A DNA stretch of 64,000 nt from CAWACP01 sp963832965 (GCA_963832965.1 CAWHVW010000005.1:1302001-1366000); one strand, 5' to 3'; shown: positions 55,966-64,000, counted from the stretch's first letter. Notes: a model not told the origin generated them from the sequence alone. Translations and numbers: made by a program.

Positions 55966-56272
55966 AGTTCCGCTCCGTTACCGTCGCGGTTCGGAAACGC
56001 CACACCCGAGCCCAGCACCGCGCCACAGCCAAACGCACAACCGAGCCACAGCCGGACCCAGCACCGCGCCACAGCCAAACGCACAACCGAGCACAGCCGG
56101 ACCCAGCACCGCGCCACAGCCAAACGCACAACCGAGCCACAACCGCGCCCAGCACCGCGCCACAACCAAACGCACAACCGAACCACAGCCGCGCCCAGCA
56201 CCGCGCCACAACCAAACGCACAACCGAGCCACAGCCGTCGCGACCGAACCGCGACGGTTACGGAGCGGAACT
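55966..56272. repeat. 46-bp minisatellite (5 copies) framed by inverted 29-bp palindromes
   Basis: Five copies of a 45-46 bp unit (starting CAGCACCGCGCCACA) begin at 56013, 56059, 56104, 56150 and 56196. They differ by a few substitutions and one single-base loss. The array is framed by a 29-bp element at 55966-55994 and its complement at 56244-56272, with one mismatch. That element is the same palindrome found 3' of other genes (20132, 62636). The block fills the space between the converging WrbA-like and rhomboid genes, so it may fold as one long stem with a repeat-bearing loop. Confidence 0.85.
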
Positions 56273-56274
56273 AG

Positions 56275-57108
56275 CTATCGCATCAGTTCCTGCTGGTTCG
56301 CCAGCAGGAAGCGGAACATCAGCGCAAAGCACACCAGCGTGGTCGCAATGGCGAGCGCTGCAAGCGCCTTGGTCAACGGTTCGCGCCACATCAGCCGCGC
56401 GCGGGGCGTCGAGAGGAGGAAGCCGACGGCAAACCCGCCAAGCCCTCCGCCAATGTGGGCCGCATTGTCGATGCCGGGGATGATGAACCCGAATAACATG
56501 ATGTAAACCGCCCAGCGGATGTATTGCGACTTCATCGCGGATGCCATCGACGTACGCTCAGTCATGCCATACGCGATCATGGCGCCAATCAATCCCATAA
56601 GACCCGCGGAAGCGCCAATTGAAATGCTCGGCGACCACCAGGCGCTCAGAAGAAAGCCGGTCACCGTGGACACGAAATAGAACACGATCATGCGCGCGGT
56701 GCCGTAGGCCGCTTCCACTTCGGCGCCGAGGTCGAACAACACCCAGGAGTTCATCAGGATGTGCAGGATTCCGCCGTGCAGGAAGCCCGCGGTCACCAGA
56801 CGCCACCATTGGCCATCCAGGTAGCGAAGCCCGACCTTGGCGCCGAACAGGTATAGCGTTTTCTGGAAATCCAGGCCGGTGTTCTGGCTGTAGAGCCACG
56901 TCGCGCCATACATGGCGAAGTTGATGATCAGGATCAGAATCGTGGTGAAGCGCGCCTGCGGAATCAGCCCGCCGAGGATCTCGCCGGGATTGCGGCGATC
57001 GATGGCGCGGGGTCCCAGTTTGAGGTCACAGTAGGGGCAGACGCGGGTGCTGGGAGAGACAAATGCCCGGCAATTCGGGCACATCCGGTTTTGAGACACT
57101 GGTCTCAT
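56275..57108 (-). CDS. Rhomboid-family intramembrane serine protease with N-terminal zinc ribbon
   Basis: A 277-residue membrane protein. A zinc ribbon (MCPNCRAFVSPSTRVCPYCD) precedes six membrane segments. The rhomboid signature is present: HGGILHILMNSWVLFDLGAE, the catalytic serine in GASAGLMGLIGAMIAYG, and the catalytic histidine in GIDNAAHIGGGLGGFAVGFL. It cuts substrate membrane helices; the target is unknown. The start may be 57108 (MRPVSQNRM) or 57084 (MCPNC). The M48 gene begins on the other strand at 57118, so hardly any DNA separates the two starts. Confidence 0.9.
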   Translation of the reverse strand: MRPVSQNRMCPNCRAFVSPSTRVCPYCDLKLGPRAIDRRNPGEILGGLIPQARFTTILILIINFAMYGATWLYSQNTGLDFQKTLYLFGAKVGLRYLDGQWWRLVTAGFLHGGILHILMNSWVLFDLGAEVEAAYGTARMIVFYFVSTVTGFLLSAWWSPSISIGASAGLMGLIGAMIAYGMTERTSMASAMKSQYIRWAVYIMLFGFIIPGIDNAAHIGGGLGGFAVGFLLSTPRARLMWREPLTKALAALAIATTLVCFALMFRFLLANQQELMR

Positions 57109-57117
57109 TCTACCTTC

Positions 57118-58263
57118 GTGACTCCGCACGACTACACGCTGCCGCCCGAGGTCTATGCCAAGGCCGTGGCCTTCGCGCACGCGCAATATCTGGTGTATTT
57201 CGGCGGGACGGCGACGACGTTGCTGGTGCTGTATCTAATGGTTCGTCTGGGTGCCGGAGTGCGCCTGCGAGACTTTGCCGTGCGCCGGTCGAGCCGGCTG
57301 GTGGTGCAGACCGCGCTGTTTGCTCCTCCGCTTCTGCTGCTGGTGGATCTGGCGGCGCTGCCGTGGCTGGTGTTCGCGCACCGCACCTCGCTTCGCTACG
57401 GCATTTCGGTGGAGCGCTGGGGACCCTGGCTGTGGGACTGGACGAAGGATCAACTGATCACCATCGCGGTGGGCACGCTGCTGGCGTGGCTGTTCTGCGC
57501 CATCGTGCGGCGCAGCCCGCGTCGCTACTGGCTATGGTTCTGGCTGGCTTCGCTGCCGCTGATGCTCGCGGCGGTGTATCTTGCGCCGCTGGTACTCGAC
57601 CCTTTGTTCAACCGCTTTGAGCCGCTGACCCGGACGCATCCGGAACTGGTGGCGCCCATCGAGCAGGTGCTGGGGAACGCCCATGTGGAGATTCCAGCGG
57701 ACCATCTGTTTGAAATGATGGCCAGCGAGAAGACGAACGCGCTGAACGCGTACACCACGGGTTTCGGCTCCTCTAAGCGGGTGGTGCTGTACGACACCAT
57801 CATCCGGAAGGAGCCGCTTCCCGAGTTGATGACCACGTTCGGACATGAGCTGGGCCATTACGCGCTCCACCACATTCTGTGGGGACTGTTGTTCGGAGCG
57901 GCCGGGTTGCTCGTGGGAATGTATGCGGGATACCGAATTGTTGGAGCGGTATGCGACGCCGGTGATCTCGCTTCCCTTCCCTTGTTTCTGCTGTTCGCAA
58001 TCGCCGTGTCCTTCCTGACCGATCCACTGTCCAACGCGGTCAGCCGCGCGATCGAACATCAGGCGGACGTGTATTCGTTGCAAGTCACCGAGGGCGTGAT
58101 CGCGCAACCGGGCGAGGCCGCCGCGCGGGCGTTTCAGATGGAAGGCCAGACGGATCTGGAAGTACCTGATCCGAACCCGGCCATCGTCTGGTGGTTGTAC
58201 ACGCATCCTCCCGTGCGCGAGCGCCTGCGGTTCGCGCTGGCCTGGCAGAAACGCCAGCCCTGA
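57118..58263 (+). CDS. M48-family zinc metalloprotease (Ste24/CAAX-protease-like)
   Basis: A 381-residue membrane protease. There are about six hydrophobic segments before and around the active site (YLVYFGGTATTLLVLYLMVR, LFAPPLLLLVDLAALPWLVF, TLLAWLFCAIVRR). The zinc motif is FGHELGHYALHHILWG, and the third ligand region is AIEHQADVYSLQVTEGV. Bacterial relatives include HtpX and YfgC/BepA-like proteases that act on misfolded membrane proteins; eukaryotic Ste24 removes CAAX tails. The start is the GTG at 57118 (MTPHDYTLPPEVY). It diverges from the rhomboid gene, suggesting paired membrane-proteolysis functions. Confidence 0.87.
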   Translation: MTPHDYTLPPEVYAKAVAFAHAQYLVYFGGTATTLLVLYLMVRLGAGVRLRDFAVRRSSRLVVQTALFAPPLLLLVDLAALPWLVFAHRTSLRYGISVERWGPWLWDWTKDQLITIAVGTLLAWLFCAIVRRSPRRYWLWFWLASLPLMLAAVYLAPLVLDPLFNRFEPLTRTHPELVAPIEQVLGNAHVEIPADHLFEMMASEKTNALNAYTTGFGSSKRVVLYDTIIRKEPLPELMTTFGHELGHYALHHILWGLLFGAAGLLVGMYAGYRIVGAVCDAGDLASLPLFLLFAIAVSFLTDPLSNAVSRAIEHQADVYSLQVTEGVIAQPGEAAARAFQMEGQTDLEVPDPNPAIVWWLYTHPPVRERLRFALAWQKRQP

Positions 58264-58288
58264 TTCGCCTGCTACAATCGATCATCGG

Positions 58289-59068
58289 ATGTCGGAAACG
58301 GAACAGGATTATCGACAGCAGATCGTCGAGATCGGCAGGCTGGTATATCAAAAGGGATGGGCGGCGGCCAACGACGGCAACATAACCGTCCGGCTGGACG
58401 AACGCCGCGTCCTGTGCACTCCCACCGGGGTCAGCAAGGGCACCATGAAGCCCGAGGACCTGTGCATCTGCGACATGGATGGCGCGCTGCTGGAAGGCTC
58501 CCGCGGACGCACTTCCGAAATTCTGATGCACCTGACCATTTACCGGATGCGTCCGGATGTGCGGTCAGTGGTGCATGCGCACCCGCCGGTGGCGACCGGT
58601 TTCGCGGTGGCCGGCCGCGCGCTCAATCTTGCTCTGGTGCCCGAGGTGGTGATCAACCTGGGGTGCATTCCATTGGCCGAATATGGCCTGCCCGGAACGC
58701 CCGAGCTGACCAGGGACATGCTGGAGTACATTCCCCGTTATGATGCGCTGCTGATGGGAAATCACGGCGCCGTAGCCTACGGCGCGGACTTGCGCAAAGC
58801 GTTCTTCAACATGGAGACGGTGGAGCATTTTGCGCAGGTGAATCTGGTGGCGGAGATACTGGGCGGTCCGCGGGTGTTGCCGCGGCGGGAAGTGCAGAAG
58901 CTGTTCGACTCGCGCGGGCGCTATGGGGTGCCGTCGAACGCCACGTTCGAGCCTGGTTCGCCGGTGGTGGCGGAAGAACACCGTCCCTGCGAGCGGCTGT
59001 CGATCACGAGGGAAGAACTGGCTTCGCTGATTGAGGAAGTCTTGCGCGCGCGCGGGGTAATGGCGTAA
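58289..59068 (+). CDS. Class II aldolase/adducin-family protein (fuculose-phosphate-aldolase-like)
   Basis: A 259-residue enzyme. The metal-binding histidines are in VVHAHPPVATGFAVAG (H-x-H) and the conserved Glu is in GRTSEILMHLTIYR. The third ligand region is LLMGNHGAVAYG, and FFNMETVEHFAQVNLVAEIL is typical of the L-fuculose-1-phosphate aldolase group. The likely reaction is retro-aldol cleavage of a sugar phosphate to dihydroxyacetone phosphate and an aldehyde; the exact substrate is unknown. The ~45 residues after the core (PVVAEEHRPCERLSIT...) are an extension. It lies 25 bp after the M48 gene. Confidence 0.85.
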   Translation: MSETEQDYRQQIVEIGRLVYQKGWAAANDGNITVRLDERRVLCTPTGVSKGTMKPEDLCICDMDGALLEGSRGRTSEILMHLTIYRMRPDVRSVVHAHPPVATGFAVAGRALNLALVPEVVINLGCIPLAEYGLPGTPELTRDMLEYIPRYDALLMGNHGAVAYGADLRKAFFNMETVEHFAQVNLVAEILGGPRVLPRREVQKLFDSRGRYGVPSNATFEPGSPVVAEEHRPCERLSITREELASLIEEVLRARGVMA

Positions 59069-59072
59069 GCCG

Positions 59073-59648
59073 TCAGACCGCTGCCTGCCGCTCCCGCAGA
59101 TCGCCCGAGCGAGATGGCCGGCGGCCCCGGCGGCTGGCGCGCATCATGAACAGCAGCGCGGCGAGTACAACGCCCGTCAGCAACTTCGCCGTTTCCACAA
59201 AACCGTAGATGCGGTGGATATTGTCGAGGCGCCCGCGCTGGGCGAGCGAGGTTTCCTTCCCAAAGGCCAGCGCCTGGCTGAGCCACGCGATCTCCGGAGT
59301 GAGCAACACGTGCTCAAATCCCACCAGCAGCAGCATGACCACGGGTAACGCCACCAGAATGCGGCGCGGCCTTTCGAGGAAAAGCATCACGGCCGTAAGA
59401 ATCCCGAGTGGGGCCTGGGTAATTTCCCAGCCCGAGAGCAGGCGTGTATTCTCCAGGGCGGCCATGGAACCCAGATACATTCGCGCGCTTTCGGTTCCCA
59501 ATTGGGCCAGAATTCGTTGCGCTTCGGCATTGTTGTTCGTCATGGAGTCGTTGATGCTGGCAAGATTGCTGAAACAGACGGCCAGCACGACCAGACTGCC
59601 CGCGAGCCACGCGCCCAGCAGGAATGCCGCAATGCGACGAAGATGCAT
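59073..59648 (-). CDS. Hypothetical membrane protein, DUF4149-like
   Basis: A 191-residue protein with four hydrophobic segments (IAAFLLGAWLAGSLVVLAVC, GILTAVMLFLERPRRILVAL, PVVMLLLVGFEHVLLTPEIA, LLTGVVLAALLFMMRASRRG). The pattern of a first segment followed by a long soluble loop (NNNAEAQRILAQLGTESARM) and 'HRIYGFVETAKLLTG' is like the DUF4149/TMEM205 group. Function unknown. The stop is 4 bp from the class II aldolase gene on the other strand. Confidence 0.7.
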   Translation of the reverse strand: MHLRRIAAFLLGAWLAGSLVVLAVCFSNLASINDSMTNNNAEAQRILAQLGTESARMYLGSMAALENTRLLSGWEITQAPLGILTAVMLFLERPRRILVALPVVMLLLVGFEHVLLTPEIAWLSQALAFGKETSLAQRGRLDNIHRIYGFVETAKLLTGVVLAALLFMMRASRRGRRPSRSGDLRERQAAV

Positions 59649-59683
59649 ACGAGACGATTATCCCGCTGTTTGCGTTGGGCCAC

Positions 59684-59702
59684 GGCAGGGCACGGCCCTG
59701 CC
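59684..59702. repeat. GGCAGGGC/GCCCTGCC hairpin
   Basis: Perfect 8-bp stem with the 3-nt loop ACG, 15 bp after the neighbouring minus-strand gene's stop at 59717. It matches the hairpins at 550, 721 and 45583. Confidence 0.65.
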
Positions 59703-59716
59703 CCACGTTACTCTTG

Positions 59717-60232
59717 TCAGGCTCCGGCCTGGGCGTGGCGGCTTCTCAGGGTGATGGCCACGCGCGCGTCCACTGTATTGACGCCTTCCAGTTCGAGGGT
59801 GTACGTCCCCAGATTGCCCGACAACTCCAATGGACTTCCGATGTGGACGTCATGGCAAACACCGGGCCAGCCGTCCAGACGCACGGTGATGCTGGCGGCT
59901 CCGCGGCCCGGCGTAACGGCATCGACAATCAGCAGGCAGCCGCCGTCGCTGGTGGTGGCGGCCGTTCCCCGGCGCACCCAGCGCGGCGTGAGCACCACAT
60001 CCTGGGGCGCGTGCGCGGGCGTGGCCGGTGACGCCCGGTAGGAATACGCTCGCTGCGCTTCCAGTTCATCGACTTTCCGGCGCAGCCGGTGCAACTCACC
60101 CTGACGGGTGCTCGCGCTACGGATCGATTCGAACACAATCCAGGCCGCCAGAAGCACCAGCAGGAGCATGCCGAAAAAGATGAAGGGGAAGTAGTCGCGG
60201 GCCGCGCGGGCGAATGCGAGCCAGTCCTGCAT
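59717..60232 (-). CDS. Hypothetical single-pass membrane protein
   Basis: A 171-residue protein. One membrane segment lies near the N-terminus (YFPFIFFGMLLLVLLAAWIV), then a short coiled coil (STRQGELHRLRRKVDELEAQ) and a beta-rich outer part of ~95 residues (GRGAASITVRLDGWPGVCHD, VHIGSPLELSGNLGTYTLEL, VNTVDARVAITLRSR). No family is recognised. It may be a small envelope-anchored binding or structural protein. The upstream region to 60233-60342 separates it from the divergent BON gene. Confidence 0.65.
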   Translation of the reverse strand: MQDWLAFARAARDYFPFIFFGMLLLVLLAAWIVFESIRSASTRQGELHRLRRKVDELEAQRAYSYRASPATPAHAPQDVVLTPRWVRRGTAATTSDGGCLLIVDAVTPGRGAASITVRLDGWPGVCHDVHIGSPLELSGNLGTYTLELEGVNTVDARVAITLRSRHAQAGA

Positions 60233-60342
60233 GGGGAGTTACCCGTCATTCTACTAGTCCTTACGGAGGCCCGTAAATATGCGTAACGCATGGAACCGCG
60301 CCGCACCGCACCCATCTAAATAGCAGGGAGCGAGTGGAGGAT

Positions 60343-60873
60343 ATGAAGAAGACAATTATGAAATTCGGCGTGGCGCTGGCCGCGGCCGCGCTCACCGCGG
60401 CGCCCATGCTGGCGAATAACAATGCATCCAAAACGCTGGAAGAGCGAGTGCATCACGAACTGCTGATGCTGCCGTATGATTCAGCTTTCGACAATATCAA
60501 CTTCCGCGTTGACGGGAGCACCGTTTACCTGACCGGCGACGTGTGGAGGCCGTTCATGAAATCGGATGCCGGGAGCGCCATCAAGCACACCGAGGGCGTC
60601 ACCCAGGTGGTGAACGACATTCACGTGCTTCCGCTTTCGCGATTCGATAACCAGATTCGCGCCGCGGAATACCGCGCGGTATTCGGGTACGGGGGCATGT
60701 CCCGGTACGTCGCCGGGATACACCCGGATGTTCGCATCATCGTCGATGGCGGCCATGTCACGCTGGTTGGAAACGTAGCCAGCGCGATGGACAAGAACAT
60801 CGCGGGAATCCGCGCCAATGGCGTTCCGGGAGTCTTCTCGGTACAAAACAACCTGCAGGTAGCGGCGAACTAG
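60343..60873 (+). CDS. Secreted BON-domain protein
   Basis: A 176-residue protein with a signal peptide (MKKTIMKFGVALAAAALTAA). It contains two BON domains (LEERVHHELLMLPYDSAFDN with VDGSTVYLTGDVWRPFMKSD and TQVVNDIHVLPLSR; then HPDVRIIVDGGHVTLVGNVA and VFSVQNNLQVAAN). BON domains bind phospholipid or envelope components, as in OsmY; related proteins stabilise the outer membrane under osmotic stress. GGAGG lies 2 bp before the ATG at 60343, which is tight; ATG 60358 (MKFGVAL) is an alternative start. Confidence 0.83.
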   Translation: MKKTIMKFGVALAAAALTAAPMLANNNASKTLEERVHHELLMLPYDSAFDNINFRVDGSTVYLTGDVWRPFMKSDAGSAIKHTEGVTQVVNDIHVLPLSRFDNQIRAAEYRAVFGYGGMSRYVAGIHPDVRIIVDGGHVTLVGNVASAMDKNIAGIRANGVPGVFSVQNNLQVAAN

Positions 60874-60936
60874 GTACTTTCCGGCAGTGTGCTCGCGCCC
60901 GGCGAAGGCCGATTCGGGCTAAACTAGGCTAATCGA

Positions 60937-62619
60937 ATGATTGGCGCCAGCAAACAAGCCAAGGTGCGGGAGTTGGTGATCTCCTCGCCCGACGGGACTG
61001 CGCGAACCATCGCGCTGGACCATGATTCCGTCACGCTGGGCCGTTCCAGCACCAATGAGCTGTACTATGCCGAAGACGCCGGTCTCTCGCGCCAGCACAT
61101 GGCCATCGAGAGAGACGGCGATCAGTGGACGGTGCGCGACTGCGGGAGCAAGAACGGCACCATGGTGAACGGGCTGCGGCTGACGGAGCCGCACACCCTG
61201 CAGCCGGGAGACCGGATTACCGCCGGTCACCTGACCATCGAGTTCCGCGAAAGCGGCGCGCCACCCGCTCCGCCCCCGCCCAGCGCTCAAACCGTGATCT
61301 TCGTGGACAGCCGCACCACGGCGGGCCGGAGCAGCACGCTGGAAACCAGTCTGGAAGGGGTGCTGCGGGAGGGTGGTCCGGCCATGGCCGCCGGCTCCGA
61401 CAACACCGCCCACATGAAGGCGCTGGTGGACGCGGGCCGCGAGCTGGGGAAGAACCTGCCCCTGGGCGAGTTGTTTCAGCTCATCATGAACCTGTCCATT
61501 GAGGCCGTGGGCGCCGCGCGCGGCGTGCTCATGACGCTGGAGGGCGAGGAACTGGTGGTGCGCGCCGCCAAGGGCCAGGGTTTCCGCATCAGCAGCGGCG
61601 TGCGCGACGAGGTGTTGAATCACAAACGATCCCTGCTGATCAGCGACGTCAGCGACAACCGGGCGCTCATGGAGCGCATGAGCATCGTACAGCAGCAGAT
61701 CCGCAGCATGGTGGCGGTGCCGCTGCAGACCGAAGACCGGGTGATTGGCCTCATCTATCTGGATTCGCCGCATTTTATCCACGAGTTCACCAACGAAGAT
61801 CTGAACCTGCTCACCGTGATGGCCAACATAGCGGCCATCCGCATCGAGCATGTCCGCCTGGCGGAGGTGGAGCAGGCCGAGCGCGTTCTTTCCCGCGAAC
61901 TGGCGCAGGCCGCGGAGATTCAGCAGGGATTGCTGCCGGCCGCCGCCCCGAAAATGGCGGGGCTGGAACTGGCCGGCTACAACGTGCCTTGTCATACCGT
62001 GGGCGGGGACTATTACGACTACATCCCGTGCGTGGACGGGCGCGTCGCTCTGCTGGTGGGCGACGTGGCTGGAAAGGGCATGCCCGCCGCGTTGCTGATG
62101 TCCAACCTGCAGGCGCGCGCGCAGATTCTCTTTGACGACCCGCAAAACCTGGGCGCCGTAGTGGCGCGGCTGAACCGCATTATCTGCCAGAACTGCCCGG
62201 GCAATCGCTTCATTACGTTCTTCGTCACGGTGGTGGATCCGAAGACGGGCGAAATGACCTGGTGCAACGCCGGTCACAATCCGCCAATTCTGATCCGCGC
62301 CAATGGGGAGGCGGAACAACTGCAGGGAGGCGGCCTGATTCTGGGCATCATGCCCATGGCGCCCTACACACACCAGACGGCGCGGCTGAACGACGGCGAC
62401 ATGCTGGTGATGTTCAGCGACGGCGTGACGGAAGCCTGCCAGCCAGGGAAGGACGAGGAGTTCGGGGAGGAGCGGCTTGCCCGGCTGGCCAGCGAAATGC
62501 GCAAAGAGCCCGCCGAAAGGGTGATGCGCTCGCTGATTGGCACGCTGACGAAATGGATTGGGGGAGCCCCGGCCGCCGACGATATCACTCTGATTGTGGC
62601 GCGCAAGACGGCGGAGTAG
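60937..62619 (+). CDS. FHA-GAF-PP2C serine/threonine phosphatase (RsbU/SpoIIE-like)
   Basis: A 560-residue signalling protein. The FHA domain (ITLGRSSTNELYYAEDAGLS-like VTLGRSSTNEL, LSRQHMAIERDGDQWTVRDC, GSKNGTMVNG) binds phosphothreonine peptides. A GAF domain follows (~170-320, LFQLIMNLSIEAVGAARGVL, RSMVAVPLQTEDRVIGLIYL). The SpoIIE-type PP2C catalytic domain follows, with metal-binding aspartates in VGGDYYDYIP, LLVGDVAGKGMPAALLMSNL, MFSDGVTEAC and ADDITLIVAR. Such enzymes control anti-sigma antagonists (partner-switching). No such antagonist is adjacent. It neighbours a two-component pair, convergent. Confidence 0.92.
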   Translation: MIGASKQAKVRELVISSPDGTARTIALDHDSVTLGRSSTNELYYAEDAGLSRQHMAIERDGDQWTVRDCGSKNGTMVNGLRLTEPHTLQPGDRITAGHLTIEFRESGAPPAPPPPSAQTVIFVDSRTTAGRSSTLETSLEGVLREGGPAMAAGSDNTAHMKALVDAGRELGKNLPLGELFQLIMNLSIEAVGAARGVLMTLEGEELVVRAAKGQGFRISSGVRDEVLNHKRSLLISDVSDNRALMERMSIVQQQIRSMVAVPLQTEDRVIGLIYLDSPHFIHEFTNEDLNLLTVMANIAAIRIEHVRLAEVEQAERVLSRELAQAAEIQQGLLPAAAPKMAGLELAGYNVPCHTVGGDYYDYIPCVDGRVALLVGDVAGKGMPAALLMSNLQARAQILFDDPQNLGAVVARLNRIICQNCPGNRFITFFVTVVDPKTGEMTWCNAGHNPPILIRANGEAEQLQGGGLILGIMPMAPYTHQTARLNDGDMLVMFSDGVTEACQPGKDEEFGEERLARLASEMRKEPAERVMRSLIGTLTKWIGGAPAADDITLIVARKTAE

Positions 62620-62635
62620 CGGCTGGGCGGCCTTT

Positions 62636-62666
62636 CCGCTCCGTCACCGTCGCGGTTCGGTAACGG
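62636..62666 (+). repeat. CCGTCACCG/CGGTAACGG palindrome, copy 5
   Basis: Two near-complementary 9-bp arms (CCGTCACCG, 62641-62649; CGGTAACGG, 62658-62666; one G-T pair) around TCGCGGTT, preceded by TTCCGCT, just after the phosphatase stop. It is the clearest member of the family at 20132, 28746 (relative), 55966 and 56244. Its location between convergent genes suits a transcription end. Confidence 0.7.
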
Positions 62667-62681
62667 CTCACGGCATCCAGG

Positions 62682-63332
62682 CTAGGAGATGATTCCCTTG
62701 CGCACCGCGTAGAGAATCAATTCCGGCGCGCTGTGCAGGTTCAGTTTTTGCAGGATGTGGCCGCGGTGCGTATCGATGGTGAACGGGCTGATGTTCAACA
62801 CCGCGGCGATCTCCTTATTCGTATTTCCCTCGGCGACCAGTTGCAGGATCTCGCGCTCGCGATCGGTGAGCAGATCCCAGGTATCTTCGGCGCCTTTGGC
62901 CTCCAGCTCGTTCACGTAGTCCTCCTTCAGCACCTGGCTCACCTTCGGGCTGAAGAAGGATTTGCCGCGCACGGCCGCCCGCACCGCGTCAATCAGGTCC
63001 GTTTTCAGGGAATCCTTCAACAGGTAGCCGCACGCGCCGGCTTTGAGCGACCGCAGGATGTAGCTCTCGTCGGAATGCATGCTCAGGATGACCACCGCGG
63101 TGCGCGGACTGCGCGCGGTGATGCGGCGGGTAGCCTCGATGCCGTTCAGCCCGGGCATGGCGAGGTCCATGATCACCACGTCGGGATCGCAGGACTCGGC
63201 CATTTCCACGGCTTCGCGCCCGTTGGAGGCGTCGCCGACCACGTCGAATTCGTCCTGGCGATCGAGGAGCATGCGCAGGCCCTCGCGCAGGATGCTGTGA
63301 TCGTCAGCCAGGAGTATGCGAATGGGCGGCAC
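62682..63332 (-). CDS. NarL/FixJ-family response regulator
   Basis: A 216-residue regulator. The receiver has the acidic pocket (RILLADDHSILREGLRMLLD), phospho-acceptor Asp (DVVIMDLAMPGLNGIEATRR), and Lys (YLLKDSLKTDLI). A LuxR-type HTH follows (LTDREREILQLVAEGNTNKE, IAAVLNISPFTIDTHRGHIL). I chose GTG 63332 (MPPIRILLADD) because AGGAGG lies 5 bp upstream; a TTG 18 bp earlier is in frame. It overlaps the end of its histidine kinase gene by 29 bp, so the pair is translationally coupled. Confidence 0.9.
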   Translation of the reverse strand: MPPIRILLADDHSILREGLRMLLDRQDEFDVVGDASNGREAVEMAESCDPDVVIMDLAMPGLNGIEATRRITARSPRTAVVILSMHSDESYILRSLKAGACGYLLKDSLKTDLIDAVRAAVRGKSFFSPKVSQVLKEDYVNELEAKGAEDTWDLLTDREREILQLVAEGNTNKEIAAVLNISPFTIDTHRGHILQKLNLHSAPELILYAVRKGIIS

Positions 63333-64000
63333 CGTTTTCCTCCTCGGCAAAGACAGCTCTGGGCAATTCCACGGTCACTACGGCGCCGCGGCCGGGCGAC
63401 GAATCCACCAGGAAGCGGCCGCCCAGATGGCGCACTCGTTCCTGCATGCCCAGCAGGCCGAGCCCGCGCACGCGCCGCGGATCGAAACCTCCGCCGTCAT
63501 CCTGAATGGTGACATGGATGCGTTCGGGCTCGTCGCGGACGGTGACCTGAACGTTGCGCGCCTGGGCATGCCGCGCGGCGTTGTTTAAGGCCTCCTGTAC
63601 GATCCGGTAGATGCACGTCTTGTGCTCTTCCGGCAGATCGTCGGCCACGTGGCCGGCGGCAAGATGAACTCTCATTCCGGTGCGCCGGGCGGTCTCGCGC
63701 ACCTGCCACTGGAGCGCCGGGGCGAGGCCGAAATCGTCCAGCATGGAGGGGCGCAGCAGCAGGGACATGTTACGGGTGGCATCCACGCCCTTGCCGGCGA
63801 GGTCGCGGATGGCTTCCAGGCGCCCGCGGGCGCCGTTGCCCGCTTCGGGAGTCCAGTTGAGGTCGAGGAGATTCCCGGTTTCCATGGCGATGGCGGAGAA
63901 CGACTGGCCCAGTTCATCGTGCAGCTCGCGGGAGAGGGCCCGCCTCTCGTCTTCCTGCGCGCGCACCAACCGGGCGGAAAGTTCCTTCAACTCGGCCTCG
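63304..64000 (-). CDS. NarX/DegS-type sensor histidine kinase, C-terminal part (runs off window)
   Basis: The visible 232 residues are the catalytic core. HisKA_3 phospho-acceptor: EDERRALSRELHDELGQSFS (the His after SREL). The ATPase domain has an intact N-box (IVQEALNNAARHAQARNV), D-box (DDGGGFDPRRV) and G-box (GLGLLGMQERVRHLGG). It ends ELPRAVFAEEENGAAHSH. The N-terminal sensor region lies beyond 64000. It overlaps the response regulator gene downstream by 29 bp and is certainly its partner. Confidence 0.92.
   Translation of the reverse strand, partial: EAELKELSARLVRAQEDERRALSRELHDELGQSFSAIAMETGNLLDLNWTPEAGNGARGRLEAIRDLAGKGVDATRNMSLLLRPSMLDDFGLAPALQWQVRETARRTGMRVHLAAGHVADDLPEEHKTCIYRIVQEALNNAARHAQARNVQVTVRDEPERIHVTIQDDGGGFDPRRVRGLGLLGMQERVRHLGGRFLVDSSPGRGAVVTVELPRAVFAEEENGAAHSHTPG

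Noticed and set aside
56013..56240. CRISPR array
   Set aside because: Units are contiguous with no unique spacers, repeats are 46 bp, and there are no cas genes; it is a tandem repeat.

Overview
The window is high-GC bacterial DNA with no rRNA, tRNA, phage or plasmid replication gene visible. The gene content points to Acidobacteriota, most likely a Bryobacterales/Solibacter-type soil bacterium. The main clues are an 'acidobacterial duplicated orphan permease' (ADOP), an Oar-like TonB-dependent receptor with an N-terminal carboxypeptidase-regulatory domain, hopanoid hpnH, an egtB-egtD ergothioneine operon, many secreted TPR/HEAT/Ig-like proteins, and dispersed GC-rich hairpins. This assignment is inference from family distribution; no marker gene was compared.

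Layout. 0-4 kb: the end of a hypothetical gene, a hairpin-rich spacer holding a diverged copy of the glgP tail, glgP (minus strand) and an AbrB-PIN toxin-antitoxin (TA) pair whose toxin is frameshifted. 4-9 kb: egtB-egtD overlapping a two-gene OpuC-like ABC transporter with no binding protein, then a TPR protein. 9-15 kb: a PAS/histidine kinase/receiver hybrid and a 1,152-residue TonB-dependent receptor. 15-24 kb: a Phd-PIN TA pair, a LolA-like protein with an M49 peptidase, a DUF885 protein, the heptose nucleotidyltransferase and mfd. 24-29 kb: a HigBA-like TA pair interrupted by a complete IS701-family element, then a wHTH-AAA+ ATPase. 29-33 kb: ankyrin protein plus a possible 30-residue coupled peptide, a small secreted protein, TetR and a secreted beta-rich protein. 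33-37 kb: hpnH, a coupled small protein, HEAT, zinc-ribbon membrane and Uma2 genes. 37-43 kb: a yfaT / alpha-2-macroglobulin / membrane-protein operon. 43-50 kb: decayed parDE and Uma2, then gltB-gltD with a divergent LysR gene. 51-56 kb: two more TA pairs, the ADOP permease, a WrbA-like flavoprotein and a minisatellite. 56-64 kb: rhomboid and M48 proteases, a class II aldolase, small membrane proteins, a BON protein, an FHA-GAF-PP2C phosphatase and a NarL-type two-component pair cut by the window end.

Two features recur. First, single-base frameshifts break genes expected to be intact (four in gltB, four in the macroglobulin gene, one each in a PIN toxin and a Uma2 gene). In gltB they look more like assembly error than decay, but raw reads are needed to decide. 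Second, two families of dispersed palindromes sit almost always just 3' of genes. TA modules are unusually dense (six in 64 kb), and about half are damaged.

The most biologically interesting items are the ergothioneine synthesis/transport operon, the IS insertion whose precise removal rejoins a 196-codon antitoxin frame, the 46-bp minisatellite between inverted palindromes, the interlocking hairpins in the hpnH leader, and the hybrid kinase with a degenerate ATP-binding N-box.
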